Below, one piece after another: positions 8,873-17,533 of a stretch of DNA of 64,000 bases. Within the stretch, counting starts at the first letter, position 1. Each line of letters begins with the position of its first letter. The stretch spans positions 6,944,001-7,008,000 of the forward strand of contig NZ_CP047020.1 of the NCBI RefSeq assembly GCF_009796285.1. The letters run 5' to 3'. The notes under the pieces were generated by a model, which saw nothing but the letters and a program-made list of their open reading frames with translations, was not told where the DNA came from and searched no databases. The stretch comes from Streptomyces broussonetiae. Lineage in GTDB: Bacteria > Actinomycetota > Actinomycetes > Streptomycetales > Streptomycetaceae. The translations under genes and the position numbers were made by a program.

Positions 8873-9457
8873 GTGAGTGGTAGTTCCGCAAGCCTTCAGC
8901 CTCCTGCCGACGCGGTGAAACCGGTACGGCACCCCGACGCGCCCGCGCCCGGGGAACTCCTCGGTGCCCACTACGAACACTGTTTCGGATGTGGCCCGGG
9001 GCAGCCGCACGGGCTGAACCTGCAGGCGCGTGCCGGCGAGGGCGTCTCGCTGAGCGCGGAGTTCACCGTCCGGTCCGCCCACCAGGGCGCCCCCGGTCTC
9101 GCGCACGGCGGGGTACTGGCCACGGCCCTGGACGAGACCCTCGGCTCGCTGAACTGGCTGCTGCGGACCATCGCCGTCACCGGCCGGCTGGAGACCGACT
9201 TCGTGCGGCCCGTGCCGGTGGGCACCACGCTGTACCTGGAGGCCGAGGTCACCGCCGTCGCCGGGCGGAAGATCTTCTCCCGGGCCACCGGACGCATCGG
9301 CGGCCCCGACGGGCCCGTCGCCGTCCGCGCGGACGCCCTCTTCGTCGAGGTCAAGGTCGACCACTTCATCGACCATGGCCGCAAGGAGGAGATCCAGGCC
9401 GCCATGAGCGACCCGGACCAGATCCGGCGCGCCCGCGCCTTCGAGGTGAACCCGTGA
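8873..9457 (+). CDS. PaaI-type hotdog-fold thioesterase
   Basis: This 194-residue protein has a hotdog thioesterase domain: CFGCGPGQPHGLNL, then GLAHGGVLATALDETLGSLNW, the HGG motif of PaaI-like acyl-CoA thioesterases. The substrate is unknown. The GTG at 8873 was chosen because upstream sequence is not conserved in character and a TANNNT element (TAAGGT, 8859-8864) sits 8 nt before it, so the message may be leaderless. Its stop overlaps the GTG of dut by 4 nt, indicating translational coupling. Confidence 0.85.
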   Translation: MSGSSASLQPPADAVKPVRHPDAPAPGELLGAHYEHCFGCGPGQPHGLNLQARAGEGVSLSAEFTVRSAHQGAPGLAHGGVLATALDETLGSLNWLLRTIAVTGRLETDFVRPVPVGTTLYLEAEVTAVAGRKIFSRATGRIGGPDGPVAVRADALFVEVKVDHFIDHGRKEEIQAAMSDPDQIRRARAFEVNP

Positions 9458-10005
9458 GCCCCAACCCCCTCGACGTCATGCTCCGACGCGTCGACCCCGA
9501 CGTACCCCTTCCGGTGTACGAGCACCCCGGAGACGCCGGAGCCGATCTGCGTACCACCGAGGCGTGCCTCTTGGCGCCCGGTGAGCGGGCCGTGCTGCCC
9601 ACCGGGGTGTCGATCGCCCTGCCGGAGGGGTACGCGGCCTTCGTGCATCCCCGTTCCGGTCTCGCCGCCCGCTGCGGTGTCGCCCTCGTGAATGCCCCGG
9701 GGACGGTTGATGCCGGGTACCGTGGGGAGATCAAGGTGATCGTGGTGAATCTCGACCCGCGCGAGTCCGTGCGGTTCGAGCGCTTCGACCGGATTGCCCA
9801 ACTGGTCGTCCAGCAGGTCGAGAGGGTCCGCTTCCATGAGGTGGCGGAGCTTCCCGGCTCGGCGCGGGCCGAAGGGGGCTTCGGGTCCACCGGTGGCCAT
9901 GCCGCGGTGGGCGGCGAGAGCGGCACAAGCGGTCAGGCCGCCGCAGGCGGTCCGACGGGTGGGAATCGATACGCTTCGGTCGTATCCGACCGGGAAGGAC
10001 AGTGA
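9454..10005 (+). CDS. dut: Deoxyuridine 5'-triphosphate nucleotidohydrolase (dUTPase)
   Basis: This enzyme hydrolyses dUTP to dUMP and diphosphate. It limits uracil incorporation in DNA and supplies dTMP synthesis. Family motifs are present: HPGDAGADLR, HPRSGLAARCGV, NAPGTVDAGYRGEI and the C-terminal arm GGFGSTGGHA. At 183 residues it carries about 30 extra, Gly-rich residues after the arm. The GTG start overlaps the thioesterase stop (GTGA). The next gene begins 1 nt after the stop. Confidence 0.93.
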   Translation: MSPNPLDVMLRRVDPDVPLPVYEHPGDAGADLRTTEACLLAPGERAVLPTGVSIALPEGYAAFVHPRSGLAARCGVALVNAPGTVDAGYRGEIKVIVVNLDPRESVRFERFDRIAQLVVQQVERVRFHEVAELPGSARAEGGFGSTGGHAAVGGESGTSGQAAAGGPTGGNRYASVVSDREGQ

Positions 10006-10006
10006 C

Positions 10007-10771
10007 GTGTTCGGACGTCGCAACAAGAAGGGTGCCGCCGAGGACGCGGCCGGCGAGACCGAGCAGGTCGTCGACAGCGTCGGCACCGAGGCGGACGAGG
10101 TAGAGGAAGAGGCCGAGCGCGAGCGCGTCCGGCTGGAGCCCGGGCCGCGGCCCGACGGGCCCTGGGACAGCACCGAGGTGCAGGACGCGGGCGAGGGCCG
10201 CGTGGACCTCGGCGGGATGTTCATCCCGGGCGTGGACGGCATGGAGCTGCGGGTCGAGGTCGCCGGTGACGCGATCGTCGCCGCGACCGTCGTACTGCGC
10301 GACAGCGCCATCCAGCTGCAGGCCTTCGCCGCGCCCAAGCGCGAGGGCATCTGGGGCGAGGTCCGTGAGGAGATCGGGGCCGGCATCACCCAGCAGGGTG
10401 GCATCGTCGACGAGGTCGAGGGCCCGCTCGGCTGGGAGCTGCGGGCCCAGGTGCCGGTGCAGCTGCCGGACGGCACGGGCGGCTTCCAGGTCGTGCGGTT
10501 CGTCGGCGTGGACGGCCCGCGCTGGTTCCTGCGCGGTGTGATCTCCGGCCAGGGAGCCGTGCAGCCGCAGGCCGCCGGGCTCCTGGAGCAGATCTTCCGC
10601 GACACCGTCGTGGTCCGCGGTGAGGGCCCGATGGCGCCCCGTGACCCGATCGTCCTCAAGCTGCCCAACGACGCCCAGATGGTTCCCGAGGGCGTCACGC
10701 AGGAGGAGTCCCGCTTCTCCGGCGGAGTGGACCAGCTGCAGCGGGGACCGGAGATCACAGAGGTTCGCTGA
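10007..10771 (+). CDS. DUF3710 protein
   Basis: A 254-residue conserved actinobacterial protein. It has a very acidic N-terminal region (about 10-50) and then a conserved soluble domain with VDLGGMFIPG, GIWGEVREEI and ELRAQVPVQL. The function is unknown. The usual neighbour is dut, as here. The GTG at 10007 follows GGGAAGGAC, which lies inside the end of dut. A hairpin terminator follows. Confidence 0.85.
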   Translation: MFGRRNKKGAAEDAAGETEQVVDSVGTEADEVEEEAERERVRLEPGPRPDGPWDSTEVQDAGEGRVDLGGMFIPGVDGMELRVEVAGDAIVAATVVLRDSAIQLQAFAAPKREGIWGEVREEIGAGITQQGGIVDEVEGPLGWELRAQVPVQLPDGTGGFQVVRFVGVDGPRWFLRGVISGQGAVQPQAAGLLEQIFRDTVVVRGEGPMAPRDPIVLKLPNDAQMVPEGVTQEESRFSGGVDQLQRGPEITEVR

Positions 10772-10799
10772 GCGCTCCGCCGGGTTCAGCAGCAGTTGC

Positions 10800-10832
10800 A
10801 CGGGCCGTGCCCTTGAGGGGTGCGGCCCGTTT
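10800..10832 (+). terminator. Terminator after the DUF3710 gene
   Basis: An imperfect GC-rich hairpin pairs ACGGGCCGTGCCC with GGGGTGCGGCCCGT and is followed by TTTCG. It lies 30 nt after the stop. About 230 nt then precede kdpD with no gene and no clear operator. Confidence 0.7.
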
Positions 10833-11061
10833 CGTTGGGGTGCGGGTCCGCGGGTCGTTGGGGTTCGGGCCGTGCGGGCGGGTGTCGTTCACCGGCCGAC
10901 GGTCCGTCGTGCCTGGTCCCGCGGTTCCTCGCGTTGCGCGGCGCTGTCCATCAGAGTTGCGTCAAAGAGACCCGTTGAGCCGGGCCTCGTCCCCTTTGTC
11001 CGTATCGTTGGCCGTAAGGTCGACGCTGCGTAGGCAGTAGTCACCAGAAGACAATGGAGCC

Positions 11062-13613
11062 ATGGCACGCGGCAAGCTCAGGATCTACCTCGGCGCGGCA
11101 CCGGGCGTGGGCAAGACCTACGCCATGCTCTCCGAGGCACACCGCCGCGTGGAGCGTGGCACCGACTGTGTCGTGGCCTTCGTGGAGCACCACGACCGGC
11201 CGCGCACCGAGGTGATGCTGCACGGCCTGGAGCAGATCCCGCGCAGGGAACTGGATTACCGGGACGCCGTCTTCGGCGAGATGGACGTCGACGCCGTGCT
11301 GCGCCGGGCGCCCGCCGTCGCCCTGGTGGACGAACTCGCCCACACCAATGTCCCCGGCTCGCGCAACGCCAAGCGCTGGCAGGACGTCGAGGAACTGCTC
11401 GCCGCCGGGATCGACGTCGTCTCGACCGTCAACATCCAGCACCTGGAATCACTCGGCGACGTGGTCGAGTCGATCACGGGCGTGCGCCAGCGCGAGACCG
11501 TGCCGGACGAGGTCGTACGGCGGGCCGACCAGATCGAGCTGGTCGACATGTCCCCGCAGGCGCTGCGGCGCCGTATGGCGCACGGCAACATCTACCAGCC
11601 GGACAAGGTCGACGCGGCGCTGTCCAACTACTTCCGGCCCGGCAACCTCACCGCGCTGCGCGAGCTGGCCCTGCTGTGGGTGGCCGACCGGGTCGACGAG
11701 TACCTGACCGCCTACCGCAGCGAACACCGCGTCTCCAAGATCTGGGGCTCCCGCGAACGGATCGTGGTCGGGCTGACCGGCGGCCCCGAGGGCCGCACCC
11801 TGATACGGCGGGCCGCCCGGCTCGCCGAGAAGGGCGCCGGCGGCGAGGTGCTCGCCGTGTACATCGCCCGCAGCGACGGTCTGACCTCGGGCTCGCCCAA
11901 GGAGCTGGCCGTCCAGCGCACCCTCGTGGAGGACCTGGGCGGCACCTTCCACCACGTGGTCGGCGACGACATACCGGCCGCCCTGCTGGACTTCGCGCGG
12001 GGCGTCAACGCCACCCAGATCGTGCTCGGCTCCTCGCGCCGCAAGGCCTGGCAGTACGTCTTCGGACCCGGCGTCGGCACCACCGTCGCCCGGGACTCCG
12101 GCCCCGACCTCGACGTCCACATCGTCACCCACGAGGAGGTCGCCAAGGGCCGCGGACTGCCCGTGGCCCGGGGCGCCCGGCTCGGGCGGGCCCGGATCAT
12201 CTCGGGCTGGCTGGCCGGACTCGGCGGCCCGGCCGCACTCGCGGTGCTGCTGAACACCATCGACGTCGGCCTCGCCAACGACATGCTGCTGTTCCTGGCC
12301 GTCACGGTCGCGGCGGCCCTGCTCGGCGGCCTGCTGCCGGCCCTGGCCTCGGTGGCCTTCGGCTCGCTGCTGCTGAACTACTACTACACGCCGCCGCTGC
12401 ACAAGTGGACGATCGCCGACCCCAAGAACATCGTGGCCATCGCGATCTTCCTGTGTGTCGCCGTGTCCGTGGCCTCGGTCGTGGACCTCGCGGCCCGGCG
12501 TACCCACCAGGCGGCCCGGCTGCGCGCCGAGTCGGAGATCCTCTCCTTCCTCGCCGGGAATGTCCTGCGCGGCGAGACCAGCCTGGAGGAGCTGCTGGAG
12601 CGGGTCCGGGAGACCTTCGCGATGGAGTCGGCCGCGCTGCTGGAGCGCGCGAGCGACGTCGAGCCGTGGACCTGCGCCGGGCGCGCCGGGTTCGGGCGCC
12701 CGCTGCAGCGGCCGGAGGACGCCGATGTCGACATGCCCGTCGGCGACCACATGGCCCTCGCGCTCACCGGCCGTGTCCTGCCCGCCGAGGACCGCCGGGT
12801 GCTCGCCGCCTTCGCCGCGCAGTCCGCGGTCGTCCTGGACCGCCGGCGCCTCCAGGAGGAGGCCGACCAGGCCCGCGCGCTCGCCGAGGGCAACCGCATC
12901 CGCACCGCCCTGCTCGCCGCCGTCAGCCACGACCTGCGCACCCCGCTGGCCGGCATCAAGGCCGCCGTCACCTCGCTGCGCTCCGACGACGTCGCCTGGT
13001 CCGAGGAGGACCAGGCGGAGCTGCTGGAGGGCATCGAGGAGGGCGCCGACCGGCTGGACCACCTCGTGGGCAACCTGCTCGACATGTCCCGTCTGCAGAC
13101 CGGCACGGTCACACCGATCATCCGCGAGATCGACGTGGACGAGGTGGTCCCGATGGCCCTGGTCGGTGTGCCCGAGGACAGCGTCGAACTGGAGGTCCCC
13201 GAGACGCTGCCCATGGTCGCGGTCGACCCCGGGCTGCTGGAGCGGTCCGTGGCCAACCTGGTGGAGAACGCCGTCAAGTACAGCCCCCGCGGACAGCGCG
13301 TGCTGGTCTCCGCGAGCGCCATAGCCGACCGTGTCGAGGTCCGGGTGGTGGACCGCGGGCCGGGCGTGCCGGACGATGCGAAGGACCGGATATTCGAGCC
13401 CTTCCAGCGGTACGGTGACGCCCCGCGCGGCGCCGGGGTGGGGCTCGGTCTCGCCGTAGCCCGGGGCTTCGCGGAGGCCATGGGCGGCACCCTCAACGCC
13501 GAGGACACGCCGGGCGGCGGACTCACCATGGTCCTCAGCCTCCGCGCGGCAGGATCGCGTCCCGAGTCCCTCCCCGCCGGGGAGGACATCGCAGAACCAG
13601 AAAGGCAGACCCT

Positions 13614-13617
<4 letters not shown>
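11062..13617 (+). CDS. kdpD: Osmosensitive K+ sensor histidine kinase KdpD
   Basis: An 851-residue protein, slightly shorter than E. coli KdpD (894). Domain order: N-terminal KdpD domain with Walker A GAAPGVGKT (about 11-19); a universal-stress-like domain (about 230-370); four close transmembrane helices (about 395-490); a GAF-like region; HisKA with His623 in SHDLRTPL; and an ATPase with NLVENAVKYS and GAGVGLGLAV. It overlaps kdpE by ATGA. In most bacteria KdpDE controls the kdpFABC potassium ATPase. No kdp transporter gene is in this window, but two TrkA genes lie close by. Confidence 0.93.
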
Positions 13618-14300
<683 letters not shown>

Positions 14301-14343
14301 GCGGGGCTACGGCTCTGTGGGGGTGCCCCGGTACGCTTCAGGT

Positions 14344-14742
14344 ATGAGTGCTGTTCCTCGTTCCGAAAAGCCGGCAGGCCGGTTCCGGCGCATGCTCGAC
14401 CGGCTTTCCTCGTCGCAGGAGGACCTGGAGTCGGAGGAGCTGCGGGAGGACGCCGAGACTGCCGGCTGCACCCGGATCGGCGACTGCCAGGACCGGCAGA
14501 TCGTCACGGTAACTGGTACCTTGCGCACGGTCACCCTGCGTCCGCGCGCCGGAGTGCCGGCCCTGGAGGCGGAGCTGTTCGACGGCTCCGCGGCGCTGGA
14601 CGTGGTGTGGCTCGGCAGGCGTTCCATCGTGGGCATAGAACCGGGGCGCAGGCTGATCGCATCGGGCCGGATCTCGCTGAGCCGGGGCCGCCGCGTGCTG
14701 TTCAACCCGAAATACGAACTGCGACCCCTCGGACGGGAGTAG
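14344..14742 (+). CDS. OB-fold nucleic-acid-binding domain protein
   Basis: A 132-residue protein with a charged N-terminal helix (LDRLSSSQEDLESEELRED) and a C-terminal OB fold (RQIVTVTGTLRTVTLRPRAG through RVLFNPKYELRPLGRE). Homologues sit beside dut and the DUF3159 gene in actinobacteria, and their function is unknown. No Shine-Dalgarno precedes the ATG; TACGCT lies 6 nt before it, so a leaderless transcript starting at the ATG is likely. It ends 3 nt before the DUF3159 gene. Confidence 0.8.
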   Translation: MSAVPRSEKPAGRFRRMLDRLSSSQEDLESEELREDAETAGCTRIGDCQDRQIVTVTGTLRTVTLRPRAGVPALEAELFDGSAALDVVWLGRRSIVGIEPGRRLIASGRISLSRGRRVLFNPKYELRPLGRE

Positions 14743-14745
14743 CCG

Positions 14746-15507
14746 GTGACGTCCCTCGACAAGCCGACCGAAGACGCCGGTCAGCGGCAGGCCGACGATG
14801 CCAGGGCGGTGACCGAGGCCGCGCTGTTCGAGGCGTTCGGCGGCGTTCGCGGCATGGTCGAGACGGTCGTGCCGGGCCTGCTCTTCATCGCGATCTTCAC
14901 GGTCAACAAGAACCTGCACGTCTCGGCGATCGCCGCGCTGATCGTCTCCCTGGTCCTGGTCGTGGTCCGGCTCGTCATGAAGGACACCGTCAAGCACGCC
15001 TTCAGCGGTGTCTTCGGCGTGGTCTTCGGTGTCGTCTTCGCGATGTTCACCGGCAACGCCAAGGACTTCTACCTCCCCGGCATGCTCTACACGCTGGGCC
15101 TGGCGCTGGCGTACATCATCACCACCCTCGCCGGTGTGCCCCTGATCGGCCTCATCCTCGGCCCGGTCTTCAAGGAGAACCTCTCCTGGCGCACCCGCAA
15201 CCCCGGCCGCAAGAAGGCCTACGCGAAGGCCAGTTGGGCCTGGGGCCTGATCCTGCTCGCCAAGTGCGCGATCCTCTTCCCGCTGTACTGGTGGTCCGAC
15301 ACCACCAAGCTCGGCTGGGTCCTGGTCGCCCTCAAGATCCCGCCGTTCCTGCTGGCGGTCTGGCTCACCTGGGTCTTCCTCGTGAAGGCGCCCGCGCCGA
15401 TCGACGTGTTCGCGGAGATGGAGGCGGAGGAGAAGGCGGCCGAGGAGAGGAAGGCCGCGCTGGCCGCCGAGGGCGGCGAGCAGGCGGGCGGACGCCACCG
15501 CCGATAG
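14746..15507 (+). CDS. DUF3159 integral membrane protein
   Basis: This 253-residue membrane protein has about six hydrophobic segments (for example VPGLLFIAIFTVNKNLHVSA and AGVPLIGLILGPVF). Its C-terminal tail is highly charged, Glu/Ala-rich and cytoplasmic. It fits actinobacterial DUF3159. The function is not known. The GTG start lies 3 nt after the OB-fold gene, and a double hairpin/repeat region follows it. Confidence 0.85.
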   Translation: MTSLDKPTEDAGQRQADDARAVTEAALFEAFGGVRGMVETVVPGLLFIAIFTVNKNLHVSAIAALIVSLVLVVVRLVMKDTVKHAFSGVFGVVFGVVFAMFTGNAKDFYLPGMLYTLGLALAYIITTLAGVPLIGLILGPVFKENLSWRTRNPGRKKAYAKASWAWGLILLAKCAILFPLYWWSDTTKLGWVLVALKIPPFLLAVWLTWVFLVKAPAPIDVFAEMEAEEKAAEERKAALAAEGGEQAGGRHRR

Positions 15508-15529
15508 ACGAGGACGGCTGTCGCGTACG

Positions 15530-15604
15530 CGACGAAGCACACGGCCGTCGTACGACGAAGCACACGGCCGTCGTCCGATAAAGCACACGGCCGTCGTACG
15601 ACGA
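15530..15604. repeat. 23-bp tandem repeat, about 3.3 copies
   Basis: Three 23-bp copies at 15530-15552, 15553-15575 and 15576-15598, plus a partial fourth, each with the core CACACGGCCGTCGT. Copy 3 differs at two positions (GATAA for GACGA). The core contains a near-palindrome ACGGCCGT. 23 is not a multiple of three, so this is not a protein repeat. It lies between the DUF3159 stop and the terminator. Confidence 0.85.
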
Positions 15605-15605
15605 A

Positions 15606-15636
15606 AAGGGCGCCCTTGGCATCAAGGGCGCCCTTT
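15606..15636. terminator. Bidirectional terminator between converging genes
   Basis: The perfect stem AAGGGCGCCCTTG / CAAGGGCGCCCTT around a short GCAT loop ends in TTTCC. It separates the plus-strand DUF3159 gene from the minus-strand TrkA pair. Confidence 0.9.
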
Positions 15637-15646
15637 CCTCGTGGGT

Positions 15647-16315
15647 TCAGCTCTCCCGGCGCACCGACAGCAGCTCCTCCAGCTGCTCCTCGCGGGCCTG
15701 GGCGGCCACGAAGAGGAGTTCGTCGCCCGGCTCCAGGGAGTCCTCCTTGGACGGGGTGAGCACGCGGGTGCCGCGGATGATCGTGACCAGCGAGGTGTCC
15801 TCCGGCCACTGGACGTCGCCGACCTGAGTGCCGGCCAGGGCCGACTCCTCGGGCAGGGTCAGCTCGACGAGGTTGGCGTCGCCGTGGCTGAAGCGGAGCA
15901 GCCGGACCAGGTCACCGACGCTCACCGCCTCCTCGACCAGGGCGGACATCAGTCGAGGGGTGGAGACGGCCACGTCCACGCCCCAGGCCTCGTTGAACAG
16001 CCACTCGTTCTTGGGGTTGTTGACGCGGGCGACGACACGCGGGACGCCGTACTCCGTCTTGGCGAGCAGCGACACCACCAGGTTGACCTTGTCGTCGCCG
16101 GTCGCGGCGATGACGACGTTGCAGCGCTGCAGCGCCGCCTCGTCCAGGGACGTGATCTCACAGGCGTCGGCCAGCAGCCACTCCGCCTGCGGCACCCGCT
16201 CCACCGAGATGGCGGTCGGGGCCTTGTCGACGAGCAGGACCTCGTGGCCGTTCTCCAGCAGTTCGCCCGCGATCGAGCGGCCGACGGCGCCGGCTCCGGC
16301 AATGGCGACCCTCAT
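15647..16315 (-). CDS. TrkA family potassium uptake protein (second of a pair)
   Basis: A 222-residue cytoplasmic regulator of K+ channels or transporters. The N-terminal Rossmann RCK domain starts MRVAIAGAGAVGRSIAGELL with the nucleotide motif GAGAVG. A C-terminal RCK-C domain has LVELTLPEESALAGTQV. Its ATG overlaps the stop of the upstream TrkA gene, so the two subunits are translationally coupled, as in mycobacterial ceoB/ceoC. The RCK domain probably binds NAD(H), ATP/ADP or c-di-AMP; which one is not visible. Confidence 0.9.
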   Translation of the reverse strand: MRVAIAGAGAVGRSIAGELLENGHEVLLVDKAPTAISVERVPQAEWLLADACEITSLDEAALQRCNVVIAATGDDKVNLVVSLLAKTEYGVPRVVARVNNPKNEWLFNEAWGVDVAVSTPRLMSALVEEAVSVGDLVRLLRFSHGDANLVELTLPEESALAGTQVGDVQWPEDTSLVTIIRGTRVLTPSKEDSLEPGDELLFVAAQAREEQLEELLSVRRES

Positions 16316-16986
16316 CAGTGACCGCTCTCCTCTTCCGGGCCCTGGGCGAACGCCGCCTCGACCTTGTCCACCTCGTCCGCCCGCATCATCACGTGCACGA
16401 GGTCGCCCTCCTGCAGCACCGTCTGTGAGGTCGGCAGGATGGCCTCTCCCAGGCGGGTCAGGAACGCCACGCGGACACCCGTCTCCTCCTGGAGCCTGCT
16501 GATCTTGTGGCCGACCCACTTCGCGGAGGCGTGCACCTCGGCGAGCTGCACGCCACCGGTGGGGTCGCGCCACAGCGGCTCTGCGCCGGAGGGCAGCAGA
16601 CGCCGCAGCATCTGGTCGGCGGTCCAGCGGACCGTCGCCACGGTGGGGATGCCCAGGCGCTGGTAGACCTCGGCACGGCGCGGGTCGTAGATGCGGGCGG
16701 CCACGTTCTCCACGCCGAACATCTCGCGGGCCACGCGCGCGGAGATGATGTTGGAGTTGTCACCGCTGGAGACGGCGGCGAAGGCGCCGGCCTCCTCGAT
16801 GCCCGCCTCGCGCAGGGTGTCCTGGTCGAAGCCGACACCGGTGACCCGACGGCCCCCGAAGCCCGGGCCGAGCCGGCGGAAGGCGGTGGGGTCCTGGTCG
16901 ATCACGGCGACTGTGTGGCCCTGTTGCTCCAGGGTCTGGGCGAGAGCGGAACCCACTCTTCCGCAGCCCATGATGACGATGTGCAC
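16315..16986 (-). CDS. TrkA family potassium uptake protein (first of a pair)
   Basis: A 223-residue RCK protein with the nucleotide-binding N-terminus HIVIMGCGRVGSALAQTLE, then VAVIDQDPTAF, and a C-terminal RCK-C domain. The GTG at 16986 was chosen because GGAAGGAC lies 4 nt before it; a GTG-less extension to 17007 is possible but has no ribosome site. It is the first gene of the two-gene operon. Neighbouring KdpDE and the downstream permease suggest a potassium-homeostasis block. Confidence 0.9.
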   Translation of the reverse strand: MHIVIMGCGRVGSALAQTLEQQGHTVAVIDQDPTAFRRLGPGFGGRRVTGVGFDQDTLREAGIEEAGAFAAVSSGDNSNIISARVAREMFGVENVAARIYDPRRAEVYQRLGIPTVATVRWTADQMLRRLLPSGAEPLWRDPTGGVQLAEVHASAKWVGHKISRLQEETGVRVAFLTRLGEAILPTSQTVLQEGDLVHVMMRADEVDKVEAAFAQGPEEESGH

Positions 16987-17243
16987 GACCGTCCTTCCGG
17001 TGTCCAAAAGTTACTGCTCAGCATCAGGGTCTCAGACCGACGCCCAAAGCTACACACGGGCGCCCGGGGGCGGGCACCCCTGTGCCGGGGTTCGCGGTGA
17101 CGACCGTCCGCGATCACGCGCGTGAGCAGGGTCAGCGATCGGCTCGCCGCGGCGCACGGCGCCCACACGTGCACGGGCAGGCGGCGACGGCCGGCGCGGC
17201 GGCGTGCTCACGCATCCACGGGTCCGGAGCACGCTTGCACGGG

Positions 17244-17372
17244 TCAGTGCTCCGCGTCGGCGGTCGCCGGACGCGGGCGCCGGCGAGTGATGCTGCGCAC
17301 GCTGCACAGGGTCAGGATTCCGACGCCGACGAGGGCGACCGTCGCCCCGATCAGCTCCGCGGTCGCGGGCAT
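17244..17372 (-). CDS. Small single-pass membrane protein, 42 residues
   Basis: A 42-residue protein MPATAELIGATVALVGVGIL followed by LTLC and a basic tail RSITRRRPRP. One transmembrane helix spans about residues 5-25, with a positively charged C-terminal end. GGAGG lies 4 nt before the ATG. The function is unknown. Its position between the trkA pair and the permease suggests a small accessory subunit (inference). Confidence 0.65.
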   Translation of the reverse strand: MPATAELIGATVALVGVGILTLCSVRSITRRRPRPATADAEH

Positions 17373-17533
17373 GGAACCTCCGAAGTGCGATGACAGGCGG
17401 GGTTTGCCATCTAGACACGGGGAGCGCGCGAAGCACGGAATCCGTAGTCGCATGCGCCCGTGATTTCACTCATGAGGCAGATCCCCGACGCCGGGTGGGC
17501 GGCTGACTGTTCGAACCTTTACGATCCTCTGTC

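Noticed and set aside
15530..15604. CRISPR-like repeats
   Set aside because: The copies are head-to-tail with no spacers and a 23-bp period, and no cas genes are near.
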